Part shown: positions 19,166 to 27,226 of the stretch, piece by piece
Layout: each line of letters begins with the position of its first letter
Position numbering within the stretch: the first letter of the stretch is position 1
Assembly: GCA_963822595.1 (NCBI GenBank)
Contig: CAWGIG010000003.1
Span: forward strand, 124,001 to 188,000
Reading direction: 5' to 3'
Origin: CAVRUH01 sp963822595
GTDB taxonomy: Bacteria > Chlamydiota > Chlamydiia > Chlamydiales > Waddliaceae
Length of the DNA: 64,000 bases
The notes under the pieces: model-generated
What the model saw: the letters and a program-made list of their open reading frames with translations, nothing else
Database searches by the model: none
Told to the model about the DNA's origin: nothing
Program-made: the position numbers and the translations under genes

Positions 19166-19573
19166 ATTTCTCGAACTATAACTTCCTCAAAAAATGATAA
19201 TAGTGTCTCTAAGAAAACAATATTGCTTGCAGAGGATTCGATAACTACACGCCTACTTCTAAAAAATATTTTAGAGTCTGCTGGATACGAAGTAAAAACG
19301 GCTGTCGATGGTGCAGATGCATTCGAATTGCTTCAGAAAGAAAGTGTGGATCTATTATTAACAGATGTTGAAATGCCTCGAATGGATGGATTTACACTAA
19401 CTGAAAAAGTCAGAAATATGCCCTCTTTTGCGAATCTACCGATCATCATTTGCACAGCTCGCGGGTCAAGAGAGGATAGGGAAAGAGGAGTAGAATTGGG
19501 AGCCAATGCCTATTTGGACAAAAATTCGTTTACCCAAGAGTCCCTAGTAAGTATTACGAAAAAATTATTGTAA
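19166..19573 (+). CDS. Response regulator receiver domain, probably the detached C-terminus of CheA
   Basis: A complete REC domain: acidic pocket AEDS, phosphorylated Asp in LLLTDVEMPRMDG, Thr/Ala switch IICTARGS, and the conserved Lys in YLDKNSF. The frame is open from before the cheA stop and has no good start: the first ATG in another frame is useless and the codon at 19223 is a TTG without a clear ribosome site. The sequence before the domain (GEISRTITSSKNDNSVSKK) looks like a flexible linker. Together this indicates a CheA-REC fusion broken by one base rather than a free CheY. In WspE-type kinases this REC domain is thought to tune or compete for phosphate flow. Confidence 0.75.
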   Translation: MSRTITSSKNDNSVSKKTILLAEDSITTRLLLKNILESAGYEVKTAVDGADAFELLQKESVDLLLTDVEMPRMDGFTLTEKVRNMPSFANLPIIICTARGSREDRERGVELGANAYLDKNSFTQESLVSITKKLL

Positions 19574-19586
19574 GAGGAATTGTGCG

Positions 19587-21555
19587 ATGTTTAAGAATCT
19601 AAAGATGTATGTTAAAATGCTTATTTTAATAGGGGTAGCATCCCTTGCCCTAATAATAAACTGTATTGTCGGTTATAGCGGTTTTTCAGGTGCACTCAGA
19701 GGAGTTGATCAAATTTATGCAGGGAGTGTTGAAAATTTAAAGTATTTAAGTGAGATGAAAAATCTTATAAATAATCAGTTTATTGGATCTGTTCAAAAAC
19801 TTCGCGATCAGACCATTACTTGGAATGAAGCTCAAAATGAAATTAGAGATATTAATTCTAAGCTTGATTCATTATGGGTTGAATATCTTAATGCGCTACA
19901 AACACAAAACGAAACCTTTTCTTACGATCAGACTGTGAATAAACAACTCCATCAATCGATTAAAAATTTTGAACCTGTAATTCTTAAAGTACAGGAATTG
20001 TTGGGTAATCATAATATTGATGAATTAAATGCTTTTGGTTCCAAAGATTTATTCATATATGGAGATGCAATTAATAAAGATATTGATCGTGCAGTCCTAT
20101 GGATTGTTTCCGATACACAGAAAGATTATAAAGAAGTCAGCGATACAGTATATGCAGATAAAATCACCCTCATTATAGTCTTTTTTCTAGCATTAATAAT
20201 ATTCATCATCATATCTGGCCTCATCACATTAAGCATCACAAAACCTTTACATCACACTGTTGATATTGTCAATAAAATGGCCGAGGGTGACATCACTGTA
20301 GTAATTGATGACCCATCACGCGACGAAGTGGGACAACTTCAACAAGCGATGAAAGTCATGATGAGTTCAAATAAAAAGATGATAGAAGCCGTGGCAAAAT
20401 TTTCCACAGGAGATTTAGATGTTATTGTAACGCCACGTTCCGATAAAGATTTATTAGCAAAAGCACTTAACGCTATGGTCGATTCATCGAGAAAAATGAG
20501 TGAAGTTTTATCAGATATTGCTAGAGGAGATCTCAGTGTAAATATACAAAAACGTTCCGATAAAGACACTTTAGGAATTGCCTTCGCAACAATGACGGAA
20601 AAACTTCGAGGAATCGTCGGTAATATTCAAACAGAAGTCACAGAACTGACTTCATCAGCCCAAGAAATCGTCGCATCGGTCTCTCAAGTGTCATCAGGTA
20701 CCGCAGAAACTGCTGCAGCTGTAACAGAAACGACAACTACGGTAGAAGAACTCAAACAAACAGCTCAACTTTCAGCTAACAAAGCAAAAGACGTCTTGGC
20801 AAACGCCGAAGAAACAATGCTGGTTGTTAAAAATAGCGAAAAGCTCCTTGCAAGAAACACAAAGAGATATGGATAAAATCAACGAGAAGATGCACATCAT
20901 CTCTGATGGTATCGTAAAACTGAGCGAAAGAAGCCAAACCATCGGCGAAATTATCGATACAGTAAATGACCTTGCCGAGCAATCCAATCTGCTTGCCGTC
21001 AATGCTGCCATAGAAGCCGCAAAGGCAGGGGAGCAAGGCAAGAGTTTTGCAGTCGTAGCACTGGAAATTCGTATCTTAGCGGAACAATCAAAAGCTTCCA
21101 CTGTACAGGTAAGATCCATATTAAATGAAATTCAGAACGCCACAAGCTCCGCTGTATTGGCAACAGAACAAGGTTTAAAGGCTGTAGAAAAAGGAGTTAC
21201 TCAATCTTCTCAGACTAGCGAATCAATGTTAGTAGTCACTTCTAGCATCAGCCGTGTGACTCAATCGGCAAATCAAATCGCTATTTCAAGTCAGCAACAG
21301 CTAGTAGGCGTCGATCAAGTCACTATTGCTATGAATAACATCAATGAAGCTTCAAACCAACATGTCGAGCATATGAAACAGATCGAAACCGCTGTGGCTG
21401 CACAAAATGCTGTATCATTATCTTTAAAGAACATAACAGATCAATATATTTTATCGAAAAATACTTATGGTGGTAGGCCTCTAAGTATTATTGAACAAAA
21501 GCTAGATGTTATAAACAAAAAAAAATTGAATCAAAAAAACGTACATCCAAGATAA
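19587..21555 (+). pseudogene. Methyl-accepting chemotaxis protein 1, frameshifted in the signalling domain
   Basis: N-terminal membrane helix (LILIGVASLALIINCIVGYS), a periplasmic helical domain of about 165 residues resembling 4HB_MCP, a second membrane helix (ITLIIVFFLALIIFIIISGLI), then HAMP and further HAMP-like units (GDLDVIVTPRSDKDLLAKA, GDLSVNIQKRSDKDTLGIA). The signalling helices follow with the Glu/Thr-rich methylation region. At about 20842 an extra C breaks the frame: SEK is followed by LLARNTKRYG and a stop, while the next frame gives SLQETQRDMDKINEKM and the conserved hairpin tip EQSNLLAVNAAIEAAKAGEQG. Rejoined, it is about 655 residues and a close relative of the neighbouring receptor. 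Confidence 0.85.
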
Positions 21556-21574
21556 CGGATTTTAGGAGGGTTCT

Positions 21575-23419
21575 ATGCTAAGTAAATTTTCAGTGAGAAT
21601 TAGGTTAATCTTACTTTTGATAATAACCTTGACAGCACTTATGTGCGTGGGACTACTTGGATTTACAGGAATGAAGTTTATGAATGAAGAAATCGATCAT
21701 GTATATTTAGGGGGTATTGATGAGGTTGAAAATATCGTTAAAATTCGTGATAATTTGAGTTGGAACATCATTACTCTCATTGATAAAGTCCGTGATGGTT
21801 CTCTAAAACCCACTGAAGCATTCGATAGCATTCAACAAGCCAGATCTAAAGCTATCGAGGATTGGAATGCGTATACTCATAGAAATTTATATCTTGGTGA
21901 TGAAATCCAAAAACAGTGGGATAAGAAAACAGAACAGATAAATCAATTATTGAAAAATAGCGATGAATTAGTTTCTAAATGGAAAGATTCAAATAAGGTA
22001 AATAATGGTGAAGAACTCACTTTGGTATCGAACCTTAATCCGCTGTTTGAAAAATTAGGGCAAATTATCTCTTTACATGTTGAAGACACTAATAATGACT
22101 ATAAGGAAGCAAAAGAAAAATATGTTCAATATACTCAGCTAATGTTAATTATTTTTGCAATGGCTTTAGCTTTATCCATCCTCGTAGCCTATGCAATTAT
22201 ACGTAGTATTACTGTTCCTTTACAATACGTTGTCCAAACAGTAGACCAGATTGCTGAAGGAGATACTTCCATCGAGATCCATTCATCGGAAGGGGGCGAA
22301 TTAGGGAAACTAATGGATTCAGTAAAGAATATGATTTCAAGTACGGATAAAATGTCCTTCACATTAGCGAAATACGCCGAAGGGGATTTGTCTTCCAAGG
22401 TTTCTCCAAGATCAAATAAGGATACATTAGGCATCTCTCTAAACGAAATGTCAACTCAAATGCGCACCATGATCGGCAACATTAAGGGGGAGGTTAATGT
22501 TCTCTCTTCTTCTTCCCAAGAAATACTTGCCTCCCTATCTCAACTATCATCAGGGTCTGCTGAATCTGCAGCTGCAGTTACCGAAACAACAACAACTCTT
22601 GAAGAACTAAAGCAAACGGCGAACGTTTCCAGCGAGAAAGCAAAGGATGTTCTATCAAATGCTGAAGAAACTCTGGTTACTGTAAAGGCTAGCGAAAAGT
22701 CCGTTCAGTCTGTCATCGAAGATATGAACCAAATTAAAGATAGAATGCAAATCATCTCAGAGAGCATCCTAAAACTTAGCGAAAAAAGCCTCGCTATTGC
22801 CGAAATCATGGATAGCGTCAACGATATTGCTGAACAGTCAAACTTATTGGCTGTTAATGCCGCTATCGAAGCTGCCAAAGCAGGAGAGCAAGGAAGAAGT
22901 TTTAGCGTCGTCGCTCAAGAGATTAGGACGCTCGCTGAACAATCCAAGGGTGCCACAGTACAAGTACGCTCCCTGTTAAATGATATTCAAAACGCCACCA
23001 ATTCGGCCGTACTAGCTACAGAACAGGGTTCCAAAGCCGTTGCAAAGGGTGTAGATCAATCAAACCAAACAACAGAATCAATAAAAGCACTCATTGGGAA
23101 TATGCACCGCGTCACCCAATCTGCTAATCAAATTGTTTTATCCAACCAACAACAATCTGTCGGAACAGAACAAATTTCTATCGCCATGTCCAATATCAAT
23201 GAGGCTACTCAACAACATGTGGATAGATTAAAAGAAATAGAAACAGCTGTAGCATCGTTGAATAACGTAAGCACCTCTCTAAAGGGTTTGACAGATCAGT
23301 ACATCTTAGAAGAAGGAGAAACGGGCGAGAGAATAACTGGATCTCGAATCCCTCAATTATTGGAAAAAATTCAGAAAAAAACATCGAACAAAGAATGGCA
23401 TCAAGAACTAAAAAAATAA
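21575..23419 (+). CDS. Methyl-accepting chemotaxis protein 2 (WspA-like receptor)
   Basis: 614 residues, intact. Membrane helix 1 (LILLLIITLTALMCVGLLGF), a periplasmic helical bundle of about 160 residues, membrane helix 2 (LMLIIFAMALALSILVAYAI), a HAMP domain plus a second HAMP-like unit (GDLSSKVSPRSNKDTLGISL), and a cytoplasmic four-helix bundle with the hairpin tip EQSNLLAVNAAIEAAKAGEQG. Methylatable Glu/Gln/Thr stretches are present (SAAAVTETTTTLEELKQT). No CheR-docking pentapeptide is seen at the C-terminus. It is a tandem paralogue of the receptor before it. The ligand is unknown; periplasmic domains of this type are poorly conserved. A GGAGG ribosome site precedes the ATG. Confidence 0.93.
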   Translation: MLSKFSVRIRLILLLIITLTALMCVGLLGFTGMKFMNEEIDHVYLGGIDEVENIVKIRDNLSWNIITLIDKVRDGSLKPTEAFDSIQQARSKAIEDWNAYTHRNLYLGDEIQKQWDKKTEQINQLLKNSDELVSKWKDSNKVNNGEELTLVSNLNPLFEKLGQIISLHVEDTNNDYKEAKEKYVQYTQLMLIIFAMALALSILVAYAIIRSITVPLQYVVQTVDQIAEGDTSIEIHSSEGGELGKLMDSVKNMISSTDKMSFTLAKYAEGDLSSKVSPRSNKDTLGISLNEMSTQMRTMIGNIKGEVNVLSSSSQEILASLSQLSSGSAESAAAVTETTTTLEELKQTANVSSEKAKDVLSNAEETLVTVKASEKSVQSVIEDMNQIKDRMQIISESILKLSEKSLAIAEIMDSVNDIAEQSNLLAVNAAIEAAKAGEQGRSFSVVAQEIRTLAEQSKGATVQVRSLLNDIQNATNSAVLATEQGSKAVAKGVDQSNQTTESIKALIGNMHRVTQSANQIVLSNQQQSVGTEQISIAMSNINEATQQHVDRLKEIETAVASLNNVSTSLKGLTDQYILEEGETGERITGSRIPQLLEKIQKKTSNKEWHQELKK

Positions 23420-23422
23420 AAT

Positions 23423-24487
23423 ATGGAAAATAAACTAATTAAAGTCTTAATTGTTGACGACTCACAGGTCGCTTGCGAGCTTTTAAAGCATATTTTAGAA
23501 AGCGACCCAGATATCATTGTTGTAGGAGTCTGCAATAATGGTATAGAAGCCCTAAGTTGGCTGAGTACGAATACTGCCGATGTGATTACGATGGATGTTA
23601 TCATGCCCAAATTTAACGGATTTGAGGTGACAAGAAAAATCATGGAAACCAACCCGGTACCCATCGTTATTGTCACATGCACTTATAACGAAAATAATAC
23701 TATCCAAAGCTTCCGATCCATGGAGGCCGGTGCCCTCGCTATTCTCGAAAAGCCCGCAGGTCCCGGGGACCCACATTTCCACGAAAAATCCAGTTTAATC
23801 ATTCAAACGATTAAAACAGTAAAAGAGATTAAGCTTGTCAAACGGACTCTAAACTCAAAAATTGCACGAACTATAACGATAAGCGATAATAATAAAGTTC
23901 ACGGTGTAGAGGATATTGATGCTGTTGCTATTGGTGCCTCCCTAGGTGGCCCAGCAGCGCTTATGTTGATCCTCTCACAATTGAATCCGTTATTTCCTGT
24001 TCCTATATTTATCGTACAACACATTGTAACCGGATTTACTTCCGGACTCGTTCGATGGTTGCAAGAATTTTCCGATCTCAATATCCTTCAAGCCCAAGAG
24101 GGAGAAGTTGCAAAAGCGGGCCATTGCTACATCGCTCCGGATTATTTTCACATGGAAATACAAAAAGGGAATATTATTCGATTGGTAGAATCCAAAAAAG
24201 AAGGTATCCAACCCTCCGTAAGTCGATTATTTAAGTCGATGGCTGAGGCATATGGCAAAAGATCTGTGGGGGTCATTCTTACAGGAATGGGTAAAGACGG
24301 AGCAAAGGAATTACTTTTAATGAAAGAAAAAGGGGCTTATACAATAGCTCAAGATGAAAAAACTTGCGTGATGTTTGGCATGCCCGCAGAAGCAATAAAT
24401 TTGGGTGCTGTTCGAAAAGTCCTCCCTTTGGAGCAAATTCCCATTTTTTTAAATGATTTATTGATGAAAAAAAGAGTTTCAGTTTAA
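23423..24487 (+). CDS. cheB: CheB-type protein-glutamate methylesterase (WspF-like)
   Basis: 354 residues. An N-terminal REC domain has the acidic pair in VDDS, phospho-Asp D58 in ITMDVIMPKFNGFE and a Lys in LEKPAG. A linker leads to the CheB esterase domain with the catalytic Ser in AIGASLGGPAAL (S173), His in IVQHIVTGF (H200) and the final Asp in LTGMGKDGA. The enzyme removes methyl groups from receptors after phosphorylation by CheA, opposing CheR. It starts 3 bases after the receptor stop and ends 11 bases before the next gene, so it is part of the same operon. The presence of CheB and CheR remains shows that the pathway had full adaptation machinery. Confidence 0.95.
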   Translation: MENKLIKVLIVDDSQVACELLKHILESDPDIIVVGVCNNGIEALSWLSTNTADVITMDVIMPKFNGFEVTRKIMETNPVPIVIVTCTYNENNTIQSFRSMEAGALAILEKPAGPGDPHFHEKSSLIIQTIKTVKEIKLVKRTLNSKIARTITISDNNKVHGVEDIDAVAIGASLGGPAALMLILSQLNPLFPVPIFIVQHIVTGFTSGLVRWLQEFSDLNILQAQEGEVAKAGHCYIAPDYFHMEIQKGNIIRLVESKKEGIQPSVSRLFKSMAEAYGKRSVGVILTGMGKDGAKELLLMKEKGAYTIAQDEKTCVMFGMPAEAINLGAVRKVLPLEQIPIFLNDLLMKKRVSV

Positions 24488-24498
24488 GGAAGGTATTT

Positions 24499-25836
24499 AT
24501 GACGGAAGAATTAGAAAATGTGGACATCTTAATTGTTGAAGACAGTCCTACACAAGTATTGGTGCTTCGTGAACTCCTCACAATGCACAAGATGATAGTG
24601 AGAGTCGCTGTCGATGGCATCGAAGCGCTCCATATCTTGCGTGAAAAATTACCTCAGGTCGTTATCAGCGATATCGAAATGCCTAAAATGAACGGATACG
24701 AATTATGCAAGATGATGAAAGCTGATCCGGTTTTGAAAAAAATTCCTGTTATTTTGCTTACAAACCTAAAAGATCCTCTAGACGCAATTCGAGGAATAGA
24801 ATGCGGAGCAAATAGCTTCCTGACAAAACCCTGCGATACTTCAGTCCTCCTTTCAACCATCAAAAATGCTTTGGAGAATAAAGAACTCAATTCTGATGAT
24901 AAGTCTAAATATCAAATGGAATTCTTCTTTAGCGGGCAAAAACATCTCATCCAAGTCGATCAAGTTCAAATTACCGAGCTTCTTCTTTCTACCTATGCAA
25001 ATGCTGTCCAAAAGAATACAGAGCTCGAATCCGCCTACAAACGTTTAAATCAATTATATGACGAAGTAAAAAAGAAAAATCTAGTGCTTAGCGATCTTAA
25101 CACCCAGAAAAATAAGTTTTTGGGAATGGCCGCACATGATATGAGAAACCCTCTCGGTGCTATTGCAAGCTTTTGCGATTTGCTACTGACAAAAGCTGAA
25201 ACCCTCGATACTAAATCGCGTAAAATTATCGAACACATTAAACATGCCAGCTGTTATATGCTCCAATTGATTAATGAATTCTTAGATATTTCTGTTATTG
25301 AATCCGGAACTGTTACCCTTAATATCGTTGAGGTAGATCTCTCGGACCTAATTCTTGAATCTTTAGAATTTCTTACTGAAATTGCAGATAAAAAACAAAT
25401 CCATGTCAGATTCAAATACGATAAAATTCAATCTAAAATCTTTTGCGATCCGAATAAGGTCATTCAAGTCATCACTAACCTCGTCATAAATGCCATTAAA
25501 TTTTCTCCACCAAAGAGTGAGATCGAAATTATTTTAGAACCGTCTAAATTCGAGATGACAATAATCATTAGAGATCATGGCACTGGAATTTCCACAGAAA
25601 CAAAAAAGAAGATGTTCCAACCTTTTATGAAAGGAGAATCATATGGAACTGGTGGAGAACAGGGATCCGGACTGGGACTAGCAATCGTTCAGAAAATTGT
25701 TGCAGAACATCATGGGAAAATCAGAGTAGAAAGCGAGCTAGAGAAAGGAACTACCTTCTACGTCACTCTACCAACAAAACCTGATCAAACAAAACCCGAG
25801 ACCAAAAAAATCTACGACGCATCAAAGGCTTTATAG
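24499..25836 (+). CDS. REC-histidine kinase hybrid, candidate output of the Wsp-like pathway
   Basis: 445 residues. Residues 8-125 form a REC domain (VEDSPTQ; phospho-Asp D58 in VVISDIEMPKMNGYEL; Lys in LTKPCD). A coiled region of about 60 residues follows, then HisKA with H213 in FLGMAAHDMRNPLGA, and HATPase_c with N-box VITNLVINAIKFSPP, G1 IIRDHGTGIS and G2 QGSGLGLAIVQKI. There is no PAS, GGDEF or DNA-binding domain and no membrane helix, so it is a cytosolic kinase that receives phosphate on its REC and could signal onward. It occupies the place of the diguanylate cyclase WspR. No cognate response regulator lies nearby. The AAGGAAGG site before the ATG fits strong expression. Confidence 0.9.
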   Translation: MTEELENVDILIVEDSPTQVLVLRELLTMHKMIVRVAVDGIEALHILREKLPQVVISDIEMPKMNGYELCKMMKADPVLKKIPVILLTNLKDPLDAIRGIECGANSFLTKPCDTSVLLSTIKNALENKELNSDDKSKYQMEFFFSGQKHLIQVDQVQITELLLSTYANAVQKNTELESAYKRLNQLYDEVKKKNLVLSDLNTQKNKFLGMAAHDMRNPLGAIASFCDLLLTKAETLDTKSRKIIEHIKHASCYMLQLINEFLDISVIESGTVTLNIVEVDLSDLILESLEFLTEIADKKQIHVRFKYDKIQSKIFCDPNKVIQVITNLVINAIKFSPPKSEIEIILEPSKFEMTIIIRDHGTGISTETKKKMFQPFMKGESYGTGGEQGSGLGLAIVQKIVAEHHGKIRVESELEKGTTFYVTLPTKPDQTKPETKKIYDASKAL

Positions 25837-25841
25837 AAACG

Positions 25842-26008
25842 AAATAACAGGATAAGCAGGATCGCAAGCGGCAGGATAGAAAAAGGATAAGAAAAAAGAA
25901 TAAGACAAATTTTTAATGATTTTTTTTAAATTTTTGTCTTATTCTTTTTTTATCTTTATCTTATCCTTTTTTATCCTGCCGCTTGCGATCCTGCTTATCC
26001 TGTTATTT
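25842..26008. repeat. Palindromic GCGGCAGGAT hairpin repeat, likely bidirectional terminator
   Basis: Long inverted arms (AAATAACAGGATAAGCAGGA on the left, complement on the right, including ATCGCAAGCGGCAGGAT) surround an AT-rich centre that is itself palindromic (AAGAATAAGACAAA with TTTGTCTTATTCTT). The same arms recur at 61386-61770. It lies between two convergent genes and ends in T-runs on both strands, so besides being a mobile-type palindrome it probably ends transcription of the chemosensory operon and the NUDIX gene. Confidence 0.8.
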
Positions 26009-26028
26009 GTGTCTATGAGGCCTTCTTC

Positions 26029-27165
26029 TCAAATACTCACTTGTTTTCCAATGAGAGTATCAGGCAGAGCACCCGCTTTAAGCAACTTCTGTGCCATATA
26101 TTGCGGGGTAGTCATAAATGAAGGCAGCAATACTCCATTGTCAATTGTGAAGCCTTGTCCATCCTGCACTTTCATTTGAAGGGCTGATTGCATCCCTTTC
26201 TTACTATCCATATAGGTCCAGTCGCTAACAAGTTTCTTCGTAATAATATCAACAATCTTTTGGGCAGCTTTCGTGATCTGTTCACGGTTATCCTTGTCCC
26301 TCCAAGAACCTTTCATATGTCCATCCACACGGAGTTCACTCACAAAACGTTGGACGATTTCTTCCATATGTGTACATAATGTTTCATCAAATTTGATTCC
26401 TTTCTCCCATTCCTGGAATTTTACCGCCGCATCGACATCTTCCTTCGAGAGAGTTCTTTGGCTGAATTCTTCTGTGATATTTTTCTCTCTTAGAAATTTA
26501 GCAATCCATTTACGATCAAATCCATGGTCTATGGGCTTTTTATCTTCATCCGTAATTTTGAGAAACTCGGGGATAGTCATTTTGCAATAATCTTTATCTT
26601 TCATGTCATCGGCAAGCTTCAACCCTTTGTATGAAGGATCATCTACAGGAGGGGAGTCGGGAGCCTCTTCCGGAGAAACAACTCCAATGTACACGCCTTT
26701 GCCGAAATGAAACGCTGGCATTCCGCCTTCCGATTCGGTTGTCAAATATGTCAAACTATGATGAGGAAAACTAAATTCTTCTTTGGCTTCTCTTACAGCT
26801 GCATCTACAAAATTTTCCCCTACGCGAGTTTTTCCGCCACCATTCTGAAGAAATCCAAATTTTTTGTTTTTTGCCAATACAACATGCGTAAAATCCTGTG
26901 TCTGTGGGTCTTGAACAAGAAAAACGAAGTTTTCAACACGGACTCTTGGTGCAGCAACTAATAATGCAGCTCTTGAAAGGCCTGCATCCAAACAGATTTC
27001 ATGGATGCGTTTAAACAACGGAGTAACAATAGTGCTTATCTTCCCTAGAATAGAAAAATAATCGGCTTGAATACTTTTTTGGACAGGTTCTTGCCCAAAA
27101 CTCTGCAATTTTGTTGCTAATTCTTCCATTTGTGCGCACAAATGTTGACTCGTCGATGATATCAT
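26029..27165 (-). CDS. NUDIX-domain protein
   Basis: 378 residues. The NUDIX box spans residues 111-133 (GKTRVGENFVDAAVREAKEE, then FSF) and keeps the metal-binding REAKEE core; the usual Gly near the end is a Ser. NUDIX enzymes hydrolyse nucleoside diphosphates linked to another group. The N-terminal 70 residues are helical. The C-terminal 200 residues after the NUDIX fold are helical without a motif I recognise, so the protein is longer than typical NUDIX hydrolases (about 150-200 residues). No signal peptide is seen. It is transcribed in the same direction as the nucleoside-phosphorylase-like gene upstream of it, 60 bp away, which suggests a shared role around nucleotides; the substrate cannot be predicted. 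Confidence 0.8.
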   Translation of the reverse strand: MISSTSQHLCAQMEELATKLQSFGQEPVQKSIQADYFSILGKISTIVTPLFKRIHEICLDAGLSRAALLVAAPRVRVENFVFLVQDPQTQDFTHVVLAKNKKFGFLQNGGGKTRVGENFVDAAVREAKEEFSFPHHSLTYLTTESEGGMPAFHFGKGVYIGVVSPEEAPDSPPVDDPSYKGLKLADDMKDKDYCKMTIPEFLKITDEDKKPIDHGFDRKWIAKFLREKNITEEFSQRTLSKEDVDAAVKFQEWEKGIKFDETLCTHMEEIVQRFVSELRVDGHMKGSWRDKDNREQITKAAQKIVDIITKKLVSDWTYMDSKKGMQSALQMKVQDGQGFTIDNGVLLPSFMTTPQYMAQKLLKAGALPDTLIGKQVSI

Positions 27166-27226
27166 AAGTAACTCCGTTTTTGGTTTTTAATAAAACCGGA
27201 GAATATACAAATTCAAGGACAATAAG

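Noticed and set aside
24499..25836. WspR-like diguanylate cyclase at the end of the operon
   Set aside because: No GGDEF or related motif is present; the domains are REC, HisKA and HATPase.
14871..25836. Flagellar chemotaxis system
   Set aside because: No fli, flg, mot or pilus genes are near, and CheR-TPR with CheA-REC points to the Wsp class.
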